A stretch of 32,437 bases of DNA from Klebsiella pneumoniae. Lineage in GTDB: Bacteria; Myxococcota_A; UBA796; GCA-2862545. The notes beneath the pieces are model-generated. The model was not told the origin of the DNA, did not search any database, and saw only the letters and a list, made by a program, of their open reading frames with translations. This document shows positions 1 to 11,300 of this stretch, piece after piece. Within the stretch, counting starts at the first letter, position 1, and every line of letters starts with the position of its first letter. The stretch is from assembly GCA_945882675.1 (NCBI GenBank), contig CAMCWU010000008.1:1-32437 (forward strand), given 5' to 3'. The position numbers and the translations under genes were made by a program.

Positions 1-209
1 TGCGCGGGGAAGCCCTCCGGCATGACGAACGCCGAGAACGGCCGCACCGGGTCCCAGCGCGAGAAGCTGTGGCGGTGATGCACGAGCATCAGGAACGGAT
101 CGCTGGCTTCGACCGGGAGCTGCATCGGCGTGACGCGGCCGCTCCAGAGGGGCCAGACGGGCAGGCGCATGGGGCGGGTGGCGCTGGCGAGGGGACGATC
201 GGTGGTCAT
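1..209 (-). CDS. Pirin-like protein, N-terminal fragment (runs off the window start)
   Basis: Minus-strand translation from ATG at 209: MTTDRPLASATRPMRLPVWPLWSGRVTPMQLPVEASDPFLMLVHHRHSFSRWDPVRPFSAFVMPEGFPA...; the DPFLMLxHH...F..pEGFPAH-type pattern resembles the pirin N-terminus. Partial, so the assignment is tentative. Confidence 0.5.
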   Translation of the reverse strand, partial: MTTDRPLASATRPMRLPVWPLWSGRVTPMQLPVEASDPFLMLVHHRHSFSRWDPVRPFSAFVMPEGFPA

Positions 210-225
210 CCCCTCCCCTATCCGC

Positions 226-2883
<2,658 letters not shown>

Positions 2884-2971
2884 CGTTCCTCCTCGAGGGA
2901 GACCCGCTCCCCGTGCATGATCCTACGCTGAATTTTGCGGGAGCAGCACCCCCTCGTTGCCGAACCCTGGG

Positions 2972-2986
2972 ATCGGCTTCACCGAT
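2972..2986. promoter_or_regulatory. Candidate LysR-type regulator binding site (T-N11-A dyad)
   Basis: ATCGGcttcaCCGAT: perfect 5-bp arms, T-N11-A spacing, in the divergent intergenic region just upstream of the LysR start at 3005. Confidence 0.4.
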
Positions 2987-3004
2987 GGGCGTATCATCTG
3001 GTCG

Positions 3005-3889
3005 ATGGACCTCAACCAGCTCCGCTACCTGCGCGCCGTCGCCCGGGAGGGCAGCATCACTGCCGCGGCCGTGTCCCTCCGGGTGTCGCAGTCGACGCTG
3101 TCCGAAGCCGTGCGCCGCATCGAAGAGGAGCTTGGGACTCCGCTCTTCCTCCGCCAGCGGGACGGCGTGCGCCCGACGGAGGCCGGCGCGCTGATGATCG
3201 ACCGCGCCGGGTCGGCCCTCGCCATCCTCGAGCTCGCCGCCGACGAGGTCCGGGAGCTCGACGAGGGCGAGCGCGGCCGGTTCTGCATCGGCTGCCACGA
3301 CAGCCTGGGCGGGTACTTCCTCCCCGAGTTCCTCTCGGCGTTCCTCCCGCTGTATCCGCTCATCGACCTGCAGATCCACAACGCGTCGAGCTCGGACGTG
3401 CGGCAGGCGCTCCTCGCGCGGGAGGTCCACTTCGGCCTCGTGGTGAACACGCAGCCGCACCCGGACCTGGTGATCACCACGGCGTTCCACGACGAGATCC
3501 GGATCCTGGGCGTGCCCGGGGGGGACGGCATCGCGCGGGTCAAGGCGGGGCCGCTCATCTACCCCGCGCGCCCGCCGTTCCAGGAGATCCTGCGGCGCCT
3601 CGCGGCGGCAGGGCTGGCGCCGGAGCGAACGCTGGCGGTCGGCGACCTGGGCCTGGCGCGGAGCCTGGCGCTCGCGGGGCTCGGGCCGGTCGTGCTGCCG
3701 CGGCGCGTGGCGGAGGACGTGCAGCCGGGGCGCCTCGGGGTGCTCGACGCAGAGCTCCCGTTCTTCCACGACACCATCCACCTGGTGTGGCGCGCGGACC
3801 TGCCGCGCACGAAGGCCGCGCAGCGCGTGCGGGAGGCGATGCAGGCGCAGGGGCGCGCGCTCGACGAGCGGCACGGTTACGCGCGCTGA
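3005..3889 (+). CDS. LysR-family transcriptional regulator
   Basis: MDLNQLRYLRAVAREGSITAAAVSLRVSQSTLSEAVRRIEEELGTPLFLRQRDGVRPTEAG is a canonical LTTR HTH. The track ORF opens at 2957 but the canonical start is ATG 3005. Confidence 0.95.
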   Translation: MDLNQLRYLRAVAREGSITAAAVSLRVSQSTLSEAVRRIEEELGTPLFLRQRDGVRPTEAGALMIDRAGSALAILELAADEVRELDEGERGRFCIGCHDSLGGYFLPEFLSAFLPLYPLIDLQIHNASSSDVRQALLAREVHFGLVVNTQPHPDLVITTAFHDEIRILGVPGGDGIARVKAGPLIYPARPPFQEILRRLAAAGLAPERTLAVGDLGLARSLALAGLGPVVLPRRVAEDVQPGRLGVLDAELPFFHDTIHLVWRADLPRTKAAQRVREAMQAQGRALDERHGYAR

Positions 3890-3915
3890 GTCGGCGTCCG
3901 TCCGTGGCGGGTGGG

Positions 3916-3955
3916 AGAAATCGAGCTCTTGCAGCGCTGCAACAGCTCCGTTTCT
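3916..3955. terminator. Long imperfect inverted repeat downstream of the lysR-family gene (terminator or intergenic repeat element)
   Basis: AGAAAtcGAGCTcTTGCAGC|GCTGCAAcAGCTCcgTTTCT: 20-nt arms, 17 Watson-Crick pairs plus one G:U, starting 27 nt after the stop. No obvious U tract. Confidence 0.5.
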
Positions 3956-4106
3956 GGCAGGTGGGGGGCTCGAAGCCGTGCCTGGGGGGCCGGGCGCCGA
4001 CCGGGGCCGGGCTCCGAGCCACGAAGGAGCGACCGAGACCGCCTCCGAGGCGGTGAACAGGCGCGACGAATGCGTCGTTCAGTCCTGGCCAACGACCCCC
4101 ACCCCA

Positions 4107-4134
4107 GCCCTCCCCCATGGAAGGGGGAGGGGGC
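4107..4134. repeat. GC-rich intergenic hairpin (CCCTCCCCC-ATGGAA-GGGGGAGGG)
   Basis: Perfect 9-bp stem (4108-4116 / 4123-4131) with 6-nt loop in non-coding DNA. Confidence 0.6.
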
Positions 4135-4513
4135 ATGAGGCAAGCCGTCGCGGCTTCACGGGTCTCGCCGGATGACCTCCGCGGAAGCAGAGCCCCCACC
4201 AACCGTACAATCCCGGAGCAGAGCCACCCTGAACCGCACGACCCGCACCTTTCGCGACCCTCCCGCCCCCGGCCCCAACAGTGGAACGCCCACTCTCGAG
4301 GCCTGATGCCGCGCGACGGCCCCGCTCACGGCCGTTTTGCGCGGTTCGCGTGGGCTCTGCTCCAGATTCGAGCGGTTCGAGCCGGCTCTGCCCGGCCCGA
4401 CCGGGACGCCGCGGACGCCCGCCCCGAGCGCACGGCCCACGTTGCCGGACCTTCGCGCTCCGCTCGAGCGCCTCGCTCGAGCGTCGCTCGCACCGCGATC
4501 ACGGGCTCTCCCT

Positions 4514-4554
4514 CCTTTCGAGGGCACTCCGCCGAGCGGAGTCGGGTCGAAAGG
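4514..4554. repeat. Nested inverted repeat CCTTTCGA-(ACTCCGC-CGA-GCGGAGT)-TCGAAAGG
   Basis: Outer 8-bp arms 4514-4521/4547-4554 and inner 7-bp arms 4526-4532/4536-4542, all perfect. Confidence 0.6.
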
Positions 4555-4594
4555 TGCGTGGCAACCCGCGCCCGTACGGGAGCCTTCGAGTAAA

Positions 4595-4622
4595 TCGACT
4601 GTCTTGTTAGCAAGACAGTCGA
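4595..4622 (-). terminator. 12-bp perfect hairpin downstream of the beta-helix lipoprotein gene; candidate terminator
   Basis: TCGACTGTCTTG-TTAG-CAAGACAGTCGA, about 80 nt past the stop of the minus-strand gene at 4705; followed on that strand by a short TTT. Confidence 0.5.
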
Positions 4623-4704
4623 AAAGCTCGACCCCCGCGCTCAGCCGCGACAGCCTGGCTCCCGTCGCCCGAGGGCCGGGAAAACCGCTTCCGAAGGGTG
4701 GAGA

Positions 4705-6408
4705 TCACGGCGTGCAGCCGCCCTGGTCGCACACCGTCCACGCGTCCGCCCCGAACGCGAACGTCCCGCCGCCGGCCCACAGGTCGGCCGGCGCGTTGTC
4801 GGTCGCGCCCTCGCCCAGGTCGACGCCCTCGAACGTCAGCAGGCCGCCCTCGATCCGGGCCGCGCCGCCGGTCTTCGCAGCGTTCTCGGTGAACGATCCG
4901 CCGGTGATCGTGGCCGTCCCCGTCCCGAGGAGCAGCCCGCCGCCCTGGTCCGCCTCGTTGGCGAACACCGCGACGCCGTCGAGCGCGAGGAGGTCGTCGT
5001 CGGGGAAGTACTCGCCGAACGTGACGTCCATGGCGATCGCGCCGCCGCGACCGGCCGCGTTCCCGGTGAACGTGCCGCCCGTGACCGTGACGCCGCCGAC
5101 CGCGTACAGGCCGCCGCCCGTGTCCGCCTCGTTGTCCTGGACCCGCACGTCGGTGAGCCGGCTCGAGAACGCGAATACGCCGCCAGCGCGCTCGCCCCCG
5201 CCGTTCCGCGAGATCTCGCCGCCGACGATCTCGCCGTCGACGACGATCACGCCGCCGCCCGCCTCGGCGCCCGCGTTGTCCGAGATGGCGCTCCCGTCCA
5301 TGAGGATCAGCGTGCCGCCCCACACCGCCGCGCCGCCGCCGAGCTGGTAGGCGATGTTGCGGTGCACGGTCGTGGCGCTCAAGGTGGTCGTGCCGCCCGT
5401 GACGGACAGGCCGGCGCCGTAGATCCCCAGGGAATCCGTGATCTCCACGCCGGTGACGGTGGACGCGCCAGACGTGGCGACGCCCGCGCCGCCGTACACC
5501 TTGTTCGCCGGGATGGGCTTGCCACCGTAGTAGTACGGGTACGAGTACGACGAGATGATGTTCCGGCTCACCGCGCCGCCGATCAGGCTCGCGCCGTCGA
5601 GCCAGACGCCGCCGCCCCAGCTGTCCGCGCTGTTCTCCGTGATCGTGGCGCCGACGCCGATCTCGAGCGTGCCGCCCGGGGCGACCGCCGCGCCGCCGCC
5701 GCCGACCGCCGTGTTCCCGCGGAGCTCGGTGCCGGTCAGCGTCACATATCCGTCCGCCGCGACGTAGAGCCCGCCGCCGACCTGGGCTTCGTTGCCCTCG
5801 AGGGTGGACGCTTCGAGCAGGAGCGTGCCCGGGCCGGTCATGCGGATCCCGCCGCCCTCGACCGCGGTGCCGCCGCTGACGGTCAGGCCCACGACCTCGG
5901 AGCCGCCGGGCAGCGCGAGGACGGTGTCCCCGTCGCCCGCGAACGTGGTGAAGTCCCTGCCGGCGAAGCTCTCGATGCGCACAGGAACATCGGCCTCGAA
6001 CGCCCCGACGTACGTGCCCGGGCACACCAGCAGGACCGAGCCGTCGGCGGCCGCGACGAGCGCGTCCTGGAGGTCGTCGAACGTGACGGCGCCGTCCACG
6101 GTGACGAGCCCGTCGTCCGTGGTGCGCAGGCAGTCGACGACCACGCCGTCGCACAGCTCGGGAGCGCCGGGGTACACCGCGGCATCTCCGTCGTCGCAGT
6201 CGGCGTCCGCCGGGGAGCCGTCGCCGTCGGCGTCCACGCCGGGGACGGTCGGCTCCGGCGGATCCGTCTCCTCGACCGTGTCATCGACGTCGGTGTCGGT
6301 GTCCGTGTCCGCGGCGTCCGTGTCCGGGTCCTTGTCGCCTTCGTCCTCCTCCCCGCACGCCGCGAGGAGCACCACCCAGAACGCCATCATCCGTCCGTCG
6401 AGCCGCAT
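4705..6408 (-). CDS. Lipoprotein with MopE-type metal-binding motif and Pmp-like (chlamydial polymorphic outer membrane protein type) parallel beta-helix
   Basis: Start MRLDGRMMAFWVVLLAACGEEDEG (lipobox AAC); DADGDGSPADADCDDGDAAVYPGAPELCDG matches the MopE-type motif; many GGG(L/A/I)..N repeats (GGGLYVAADGYVTLTGTELRGNTAVGGGG). Track ORF extends to 6456; start chosen at ATG 6408. Confidence 0.8.
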   Translation of the reverse strand: MRLDGRMMAFWVVLLAACGEEDEGDKDPDTDAADTDTDTDVDDTVEETDPPEPTVPGVDADGDGSPADADCDDGDAAVYPGAPELCDGVVVDCLRTTDDGLVTVDGAVTFDDLQDALVAAADGSVLLVCPGTYVGAFEADVPVRIESFAGRDFTTFAGDGDTVLALPGGSEVVGLTVSGGTAVEGGGIRMTGPGTLLLEASTLEGNEAQVGGGLYVAADGYVTLTGTELRGNTAVGGGGAAVAPGGTLEIGVGATITENSADSWGGGVWLDGASLIGGAVSRNIISSYSYPYYYGGKPIPANKVYGGAGVATSGASTVTGVEITDSLGIYGAGLSVTGGTTTLSATTVHRNIAYQLGGGAAVWGGTLILMDGSAISDNAGAEAGGGVIVVDGEIVGGEISRNGGGERAGGVFAFSSRLTDVRVQDNEADTGGGLYAVGGVTVTGGTFTGNAAGRGGAIAMDVTFGEYFPDDDLLALDGVAVFANEADQGGGLLLGTGTATITGGSFTENAAKTGGAARIEGGLLTFEGVDLGEGATDNAPADLWAGGGTFAFGADAWTVCDQGGCTP

Positions 6409-6457
6409 ATACGACCTCCCGCACCTGGGATGTCGACACGGGGCGGAACGGATCACG

Positions 6458-7114
6458 TCACGTGCGGATGCCGACCCAGACCACGTGGGTCCGCCCTTTT
6501 CCGGGGCGGTGGGTGGTCACGGTGAAGCCCGCCTTCGTGAAGCGCACGGGGAACGCCGGGTCCGGGTCCTCTCCCCACACGGCGAGGGTCCCGCCGGGCG
6601 CGATCGCCGCGCGCGTCCGGAGCAGCGCCTCCGGCCCCCAGAACGGGTCGTTGCGGTACTGGGTGGCGGCGTGCGGCCCCTCGTACAGATCGAGGAGGAT
6701 CGCGTCGTATGCGCCGCGGTCGGCCGTCGCGATCACCTTCGCGACGTCGCCCGTCACCACGGTGACGCGCGGGTCGTCCACCGCGCCGTTCGTGAGCGGG
6801 CCCAGCACGCCGCGGCACCAGCCCACGATCGTCGGGTCGAGCTCCACGACGGTGACGGCCGCGGACGCCGGCAGCACGTCCAGCGCCGCCCGCAACGTCA
6901 GGCCCATCCCGAGCCCGCCCACGAGGACTCGGCCCCTGGCGCCGATCCGCGCGCACCCGAGCGTCGCGAGCGCCTGCTCCGACCGCTGGGAGACCGAGTT
7001 CATCAGCACGCGGCCGCCGATCGAGAGCACGATCTCGCCCTCTGCGCGCTGCCGCAGCTCGAGCAGGCCTTCCGGCGTGGGGGCGGTGTCGAGGATCTTC
7101 CAGCGCGAAGTCAT
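6458..7114 (-). CDS. Spermidine-synthase-like SAM-dependent methyltransferase
   Basis: 218 aa; RVLVGGLGMGLTLRAAL, VTVVELDPTIVGWCR, YDAILLDLYEGPHA: the spermine/spermidine synthase-like Rossmann pattern. Confidence 0.85.
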   Translation of the reverse strand: MTSRWKILDTAPTPEGLLELRQRAEGEIVLSIGGRVLMNSVSQRSEQALATLGCARIGARGRVLVGGLGMGLTLRAALDVLPASAAVTVVELDPTIVGWCRGVLGPLTNGAVDDPRVTVVTGDVAKVIATADRGAYDAILLDLYEGPHAATQYRNDPFWGPEALLRTRAAIAPGGTLAVWGEDPDPAFPVRFTKAGFTVTTHRPGKGRTHVVWVGIRT

Positions 7115-7176
7115 GCGCCCGGGTTATCGCGGGAAGGTCGCGCCGTCCCGCGGGGTCGGCGCACCCGGAGGTCCCC

Positions 7177-8307
7177 ATGCGCCTGCTTCCCCTCTTCCTC
7201 CTCGTCGCGTGCGCGGTCGAGGCCCAGGACGTCCGCAAGCCCGGCCAGCCCACCACGCCGATCGACGAGACCGAGCCGCCGATCCCGACCACGGACACCA
7301 CCGAGCCCGGCACCACGCTGCCGACGGATCTCGAGCGCTTCATCGGCAGCGCGTGCGCCACGGACGCCGACTGTCACGAGAGTGGCGTGTGCATGCTGGA
7401 TATCGAGGGGTTCCCGCAGGGAATGTGCACCGAGCCGTGCGACCTGACGTGTCCGGATGCGGTCGGCTTCCCGACCACCTTCTGCGCGAGCGTCGAGCGC
7501 ATGCCGGACGTGGCGGCGGACCTCTCGGACGGGCTGTGCACGTCGCGCTGCGACTTCTCGGCGTTCCCCGGGACCGGCTGCCGGGACGGCTACGGCTGCG
7601 CCGTCTCGGATCGGTACGGCGACGACGGCGTCGAGGGCTACGCCTGCCTCCCGGACCTGCCGAGCGAGCTGACGGACTGCCTGCAGGACCTCGTCGACCG
7701 CGGCGTCGGCTTCGAGACGGCGGTAGTGGCCGATTCCTCGCCTGCCGACCACCCGGAGCTCACCTGCCACGTGGAGGACCCCGTGAAGGTCCACACGCCG
7801 CTGCTCGGCGTGGTGATCGGGTTCAACGTCGACGATCCGCCGTCGGTGCTCATGGCGTGCACCGGGGCGCACGCGCTCGCGGACACGGTGGAGGACGTGA
7901 AGCCGGACGGCATCGTCGGGATCTCGCACATGGGGACGTACGTGTGCCGGACGATCTCGGGATCCGATAGCCTGTCCCGGCACTCTTTCGGGGACGCGAT
8001 CGACATCGCGGGCTTTCAGCTCGCGGACGGGACCGAGTGGACCGTCCTCGACGCCTGGGAGGACGGGGACACGTCGCCGGAGACCGACGGCGGGATCTTC
8101 CTGTACGACGCCGTGCATCGCTGGGACGACCTGGACATCTGGAATATCCTGCTCACCCCCGAGTACCACGCGGCGCACGACAACCACTTCCACGTGGACC
8201 TGACGCCCGGGTCGGACTTCCTCGGGCTCCGGTGGGCGATCGCGCCGCGCGGTGTCGCGCTCGAGGGCATCGAGCCGCACGACGCGCCGGCCACCAGCGC
8301 GCCGTGA
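7177..8307 (+). CDS. Secreted protein with Cys-rich N-terminal region and extensin-like C-terminal domain
   Basis: Signal MRLLPLFLLVACAVEA; CATDADCHESGVCM Cys-rich segment; C-terminal SRHSFGDAIDIAGFQLADGTEWTVLDAWEDGD...YHAAHDNHFHVDL matches the bacterial extensin-like domain pattern. Confidence 0.75.
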   Translation: MRLLPLFLLVACAVEAQDVRKPGQPTTPIDETEPPIPTTDTTEPGTTLPTDLERFIGSACATDADCHESGVCMLDIEGFPQGMCTEPCDLTCPDAVGFPTTFCASVERMPDVAADLSDGLCTSRCDFSAFPGTGCRDGYGCAVSDRYGDDGVEGYACLPDLPSELTDCLQDLVDRGVGFETAVVADSSPADHPELTCHVEDPVKVHTPLLGVVIGFNVDDPPSVLMACTGAHALADTVEDVKPDGIVGISHMGTYVCRTISGSDSLSRHSFGDAIDIAGFQLADGTEWTVLDAWEDGDTSPETDGGIFLYDAVHRWDDLDIWNILLTPEYHAAHDNHFHVDLTPGSDFLGLRWAIAPRGVALEGIEPHDAPATSAP

Positions 8308-8390
8308 CGTGATCGGGCGCGCGAAACCCGCCGGCGCCGTGTAAGAGTTATCTGTAACCTTCCGACGACTCCCCACGTCCGGAGATCCCC

Positions 8391-11300
8391 ATGTCCAGCC
8401 GCCAGCGCAGCAAGACGCCAGACCAGCAGGCTCCCGGCGTAGATCCCGCACAAGAGGTCCAGCCGGCCGCGAATGTGCAGAGCCAGGGCAACGCCGCCAG
8501 CGCGCCCGCCCCGGCCGCCGCCGATCGCGGCACTCCGACGCTGGACGCCGCCGGCCAGGAGGAGGAAGCGCAGACCCAAGAGGTCGCGGGAGAGGAGTCG
8601 GGAGGCGGCTTCGCGTCGGCAGTCCCGGACGCCGCGCCGGGCGGGGACGCCCCGGGCGGCGGGGCTGGCGCGCCCGCGGCGGCGGACGCGCCGGTGGACG
8701 CCCAGGGCGGGGAGGGCGGCGGGGACGCGCAGGGCCAGGACGTCGCTGTCGCGGACGCAGACGTCGCGATGCAGGAGGGAGGCTCGGCGCCGGCCGGTGA
8801 CGCTGGCGGCGGCGGCGGTGGCGCCCCGGCGGGCCCTGGTGGCGGCGGTGGCGGTGGTGGCGGCGGTGGCGGTGGTGGTGGCCGCGCGGTGACGCGGACG
8901 GAGCCCGTCGCGGCGGCCGCCGTGCCGACCGTGGGGTTGAACCGGGGCTTCCAGGTCGGGACCCCGTCGCTGACGAAGGAGCAGACCGCCGGCGTCACGC
9001 AGCAGACGGGCCGGGACCCCGCGGCGCACCAGGCCGCGGCGAACGCGGCGCTCGGGTCGCTCCGCAGCACGATCGAGGGCTTGCAGGCGGCGATCGCGGC
9101 GAAGGCGGACGGCCTCGCGGCCCAGGTGGCGGGCGCGCTCTCGGCGCTCTCGGCGGAGGTCCAGGGCGGCATCGCGACGGGCGTGGGCGGGCTCGGCGCC
9201 ACCTACGACGGCGCGCAGGCGGCGGTGGAGGGTGCGCGCGCCGCGGCCCACACGACGGTGGACGGATCGGCCGCCCAGGCGGTCTCCCAGCTCGACACGA
9301 GCCTGACGACCCACAAGGCCACGCTCGCCCAGACCTGCGTGACCGCGCAGGAGCAGGTGCGCGGGCTCGAGGCCCAGTGGATCCAGCCTTTCACTCAGCT
9401 CGAGAGCACCCACGCGGCGCGGTTCGCGGCGGCGGCGACCGCGGCGGCGGGCCAGGTGACCGCTTCGACCGACCAGATCGCGCAGTCGTTCGCGGGCGGC
9501 GGCGGCAGCGCCATCGAGCAGTGCAAAGGCGAGAAGAAGGTGAAGGCCGCGCGCGAGCTCGTCACGCGCGGCGCGGACCGGATCCGCACCCAGGGCCCCA
9601 CGCGGGCGACGTCGGCGATCCAGGGCCTGGGACACGCGAGCCTCGTGAGCGGGTTCATCGCGCCGCTGGTCACGCGCGTCGGCACATTCCAGACGGACGG
9701 GGACGCCGCGCTCACCCGCGCCTCCGACACCGCGAAGACGGAGGTCGAAGCTGGACGCGTGGCGGCCCACACCCGCATCGACGAGGACGCGGCAGCCGCG
9801 ACCACCGCGTTCGACGCCGATCGCGTGAGCTCGGAGGCCGACTTCGACCTCGCGGGCGACCAGCTCGAGGGCGACCTCGCCACGAACATCTCCGAGCAGG
9901 ACGCCCTGTTCGACGAGACCGCGGCCTCCCAGAACGACGGCTACCGCGCGTTCGCGGACAGCTTCGGCGCGCAGCTCGACCGCATGCCGTTCCTCACGGC
10001 GGACCGCGCCAACTCGCTCGTCGCCGATCAGCAGGCGGCCCTCGCGAACCTGCACACCGGCAACGTCGGCGCGCTCGACCGCCTCGCGACCGACACGCAG
10101 GCGCGGATGACGGACGAGATCCGAGCCGGGGTCGCCAACCTCGGGCAGATGCAGGTCCAGACCGGGGCAGAGGTCGACGCGAAGCGCGACGAGAAGGTCG
10201 CTGCAATCAACGGGATCGCGACGTCCTTCGGGACCTCGCTGACGACGACCGCCGCCGCCGTGACGACCGAGATGCAGGGTTGGACGGACCCTCTCGGCGC
10301 GCGGACGGGCGGGTACGTGACCCAGGTGCAGGCGGAGCTCGAGCTCCGGCGCACGGCGTCGGACACGAACCTCACGGGCCAGCTCGCGACCTACCAGCAG
10401 GAGCTCAACGGGGAGGTCGCGGGGTTCGCGGCCCATATCGACCCAGCGCCCGCTGCTGCCGCCGTGGAGCCCCAGCTCCGCGAGATCTGCAGCCAGGCGT
10501 ACTCGGCCATGCACGGCATGGGCACGGACGAGAACAAGCTGTTCAACGCCTTGCGCGCCTGCGATAGCGGCGTGATGGGCAACGCGGTCCGCGAGATGTG
10601 GGTGCGCGCGTTCCCGAGCTACGGGAGCTTGGACGCCTATATCCGCGACGACTGCAACGACAGCGAGCAGGCGATCGCGTTCGGGTACCTCTCGGGCAAC
10701 ACGGCGGCGACCGCGCGCCTGGAGCTCGAGTACAACATGAACTGGTACGGAGACGACGAGGCCCAGATCGAGGCCGTCCTCCGCAGCCTCTCGCCCGAGC
10801 AGCGCACCACGCTCCGCGGGGACGCGCAGTGGGCCGCGACGAACCAGCGCCTGCAGGACAACCTCGGCGGGACCGACCTGAACGTCACGAACGCGCTCGT
10901 CGTCGGCAACGACGCCCGCGCCGACGCCTACCGCCTGCGCGACGCCATCAACGCCGCGCGCGTCGGCGGCGACAACGACGCGCTGCACACCGCGCTCGCC
11001 GGCATGAACCCGGAGCGCCGCGCCCAGATCGCGCAGGAGTTCCACAACGTCCAGCAGGGCGTGGCCGCGACCGCCACGAACGTCGCGCCCGTCGACCAGC
11101 AGGCCGCGTACGACGAGCTCGTCACCTTCGCGACGCGCGACGTCACCGTCGCCGAGGGCACCGAGTACGAGCGTACGAACACGATCACCGGCGCGAACCG
11201 GGATCTCGCCGGGGCCCTCATCCGCGAGGGCAACGACAGCATGGGCGCGGACGTCGCGCGGTACGAGTTCGAGCGCACCCGCTCCGGAGGCCCGAAGGAG

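Noticed and set aside
4337-5350. 337-aa plus-strand ORF spanning the non-coding island and the beta-helix gene
   Set aside because: Pro/Ser-rich translation with no recognisable domain, antisense to the beta-helix lipoprotein; the non-coding island part is repeat structure.
8335-8390. AT-richer patch with GTTA-TCTG-TAAC upstream of the giant gene as a defined promoter/operator
   Set aside because: Probably promoter-containing, but the 4-bp arms are too short and no clear -35/-10 or sigma-54 pattern could be defended.
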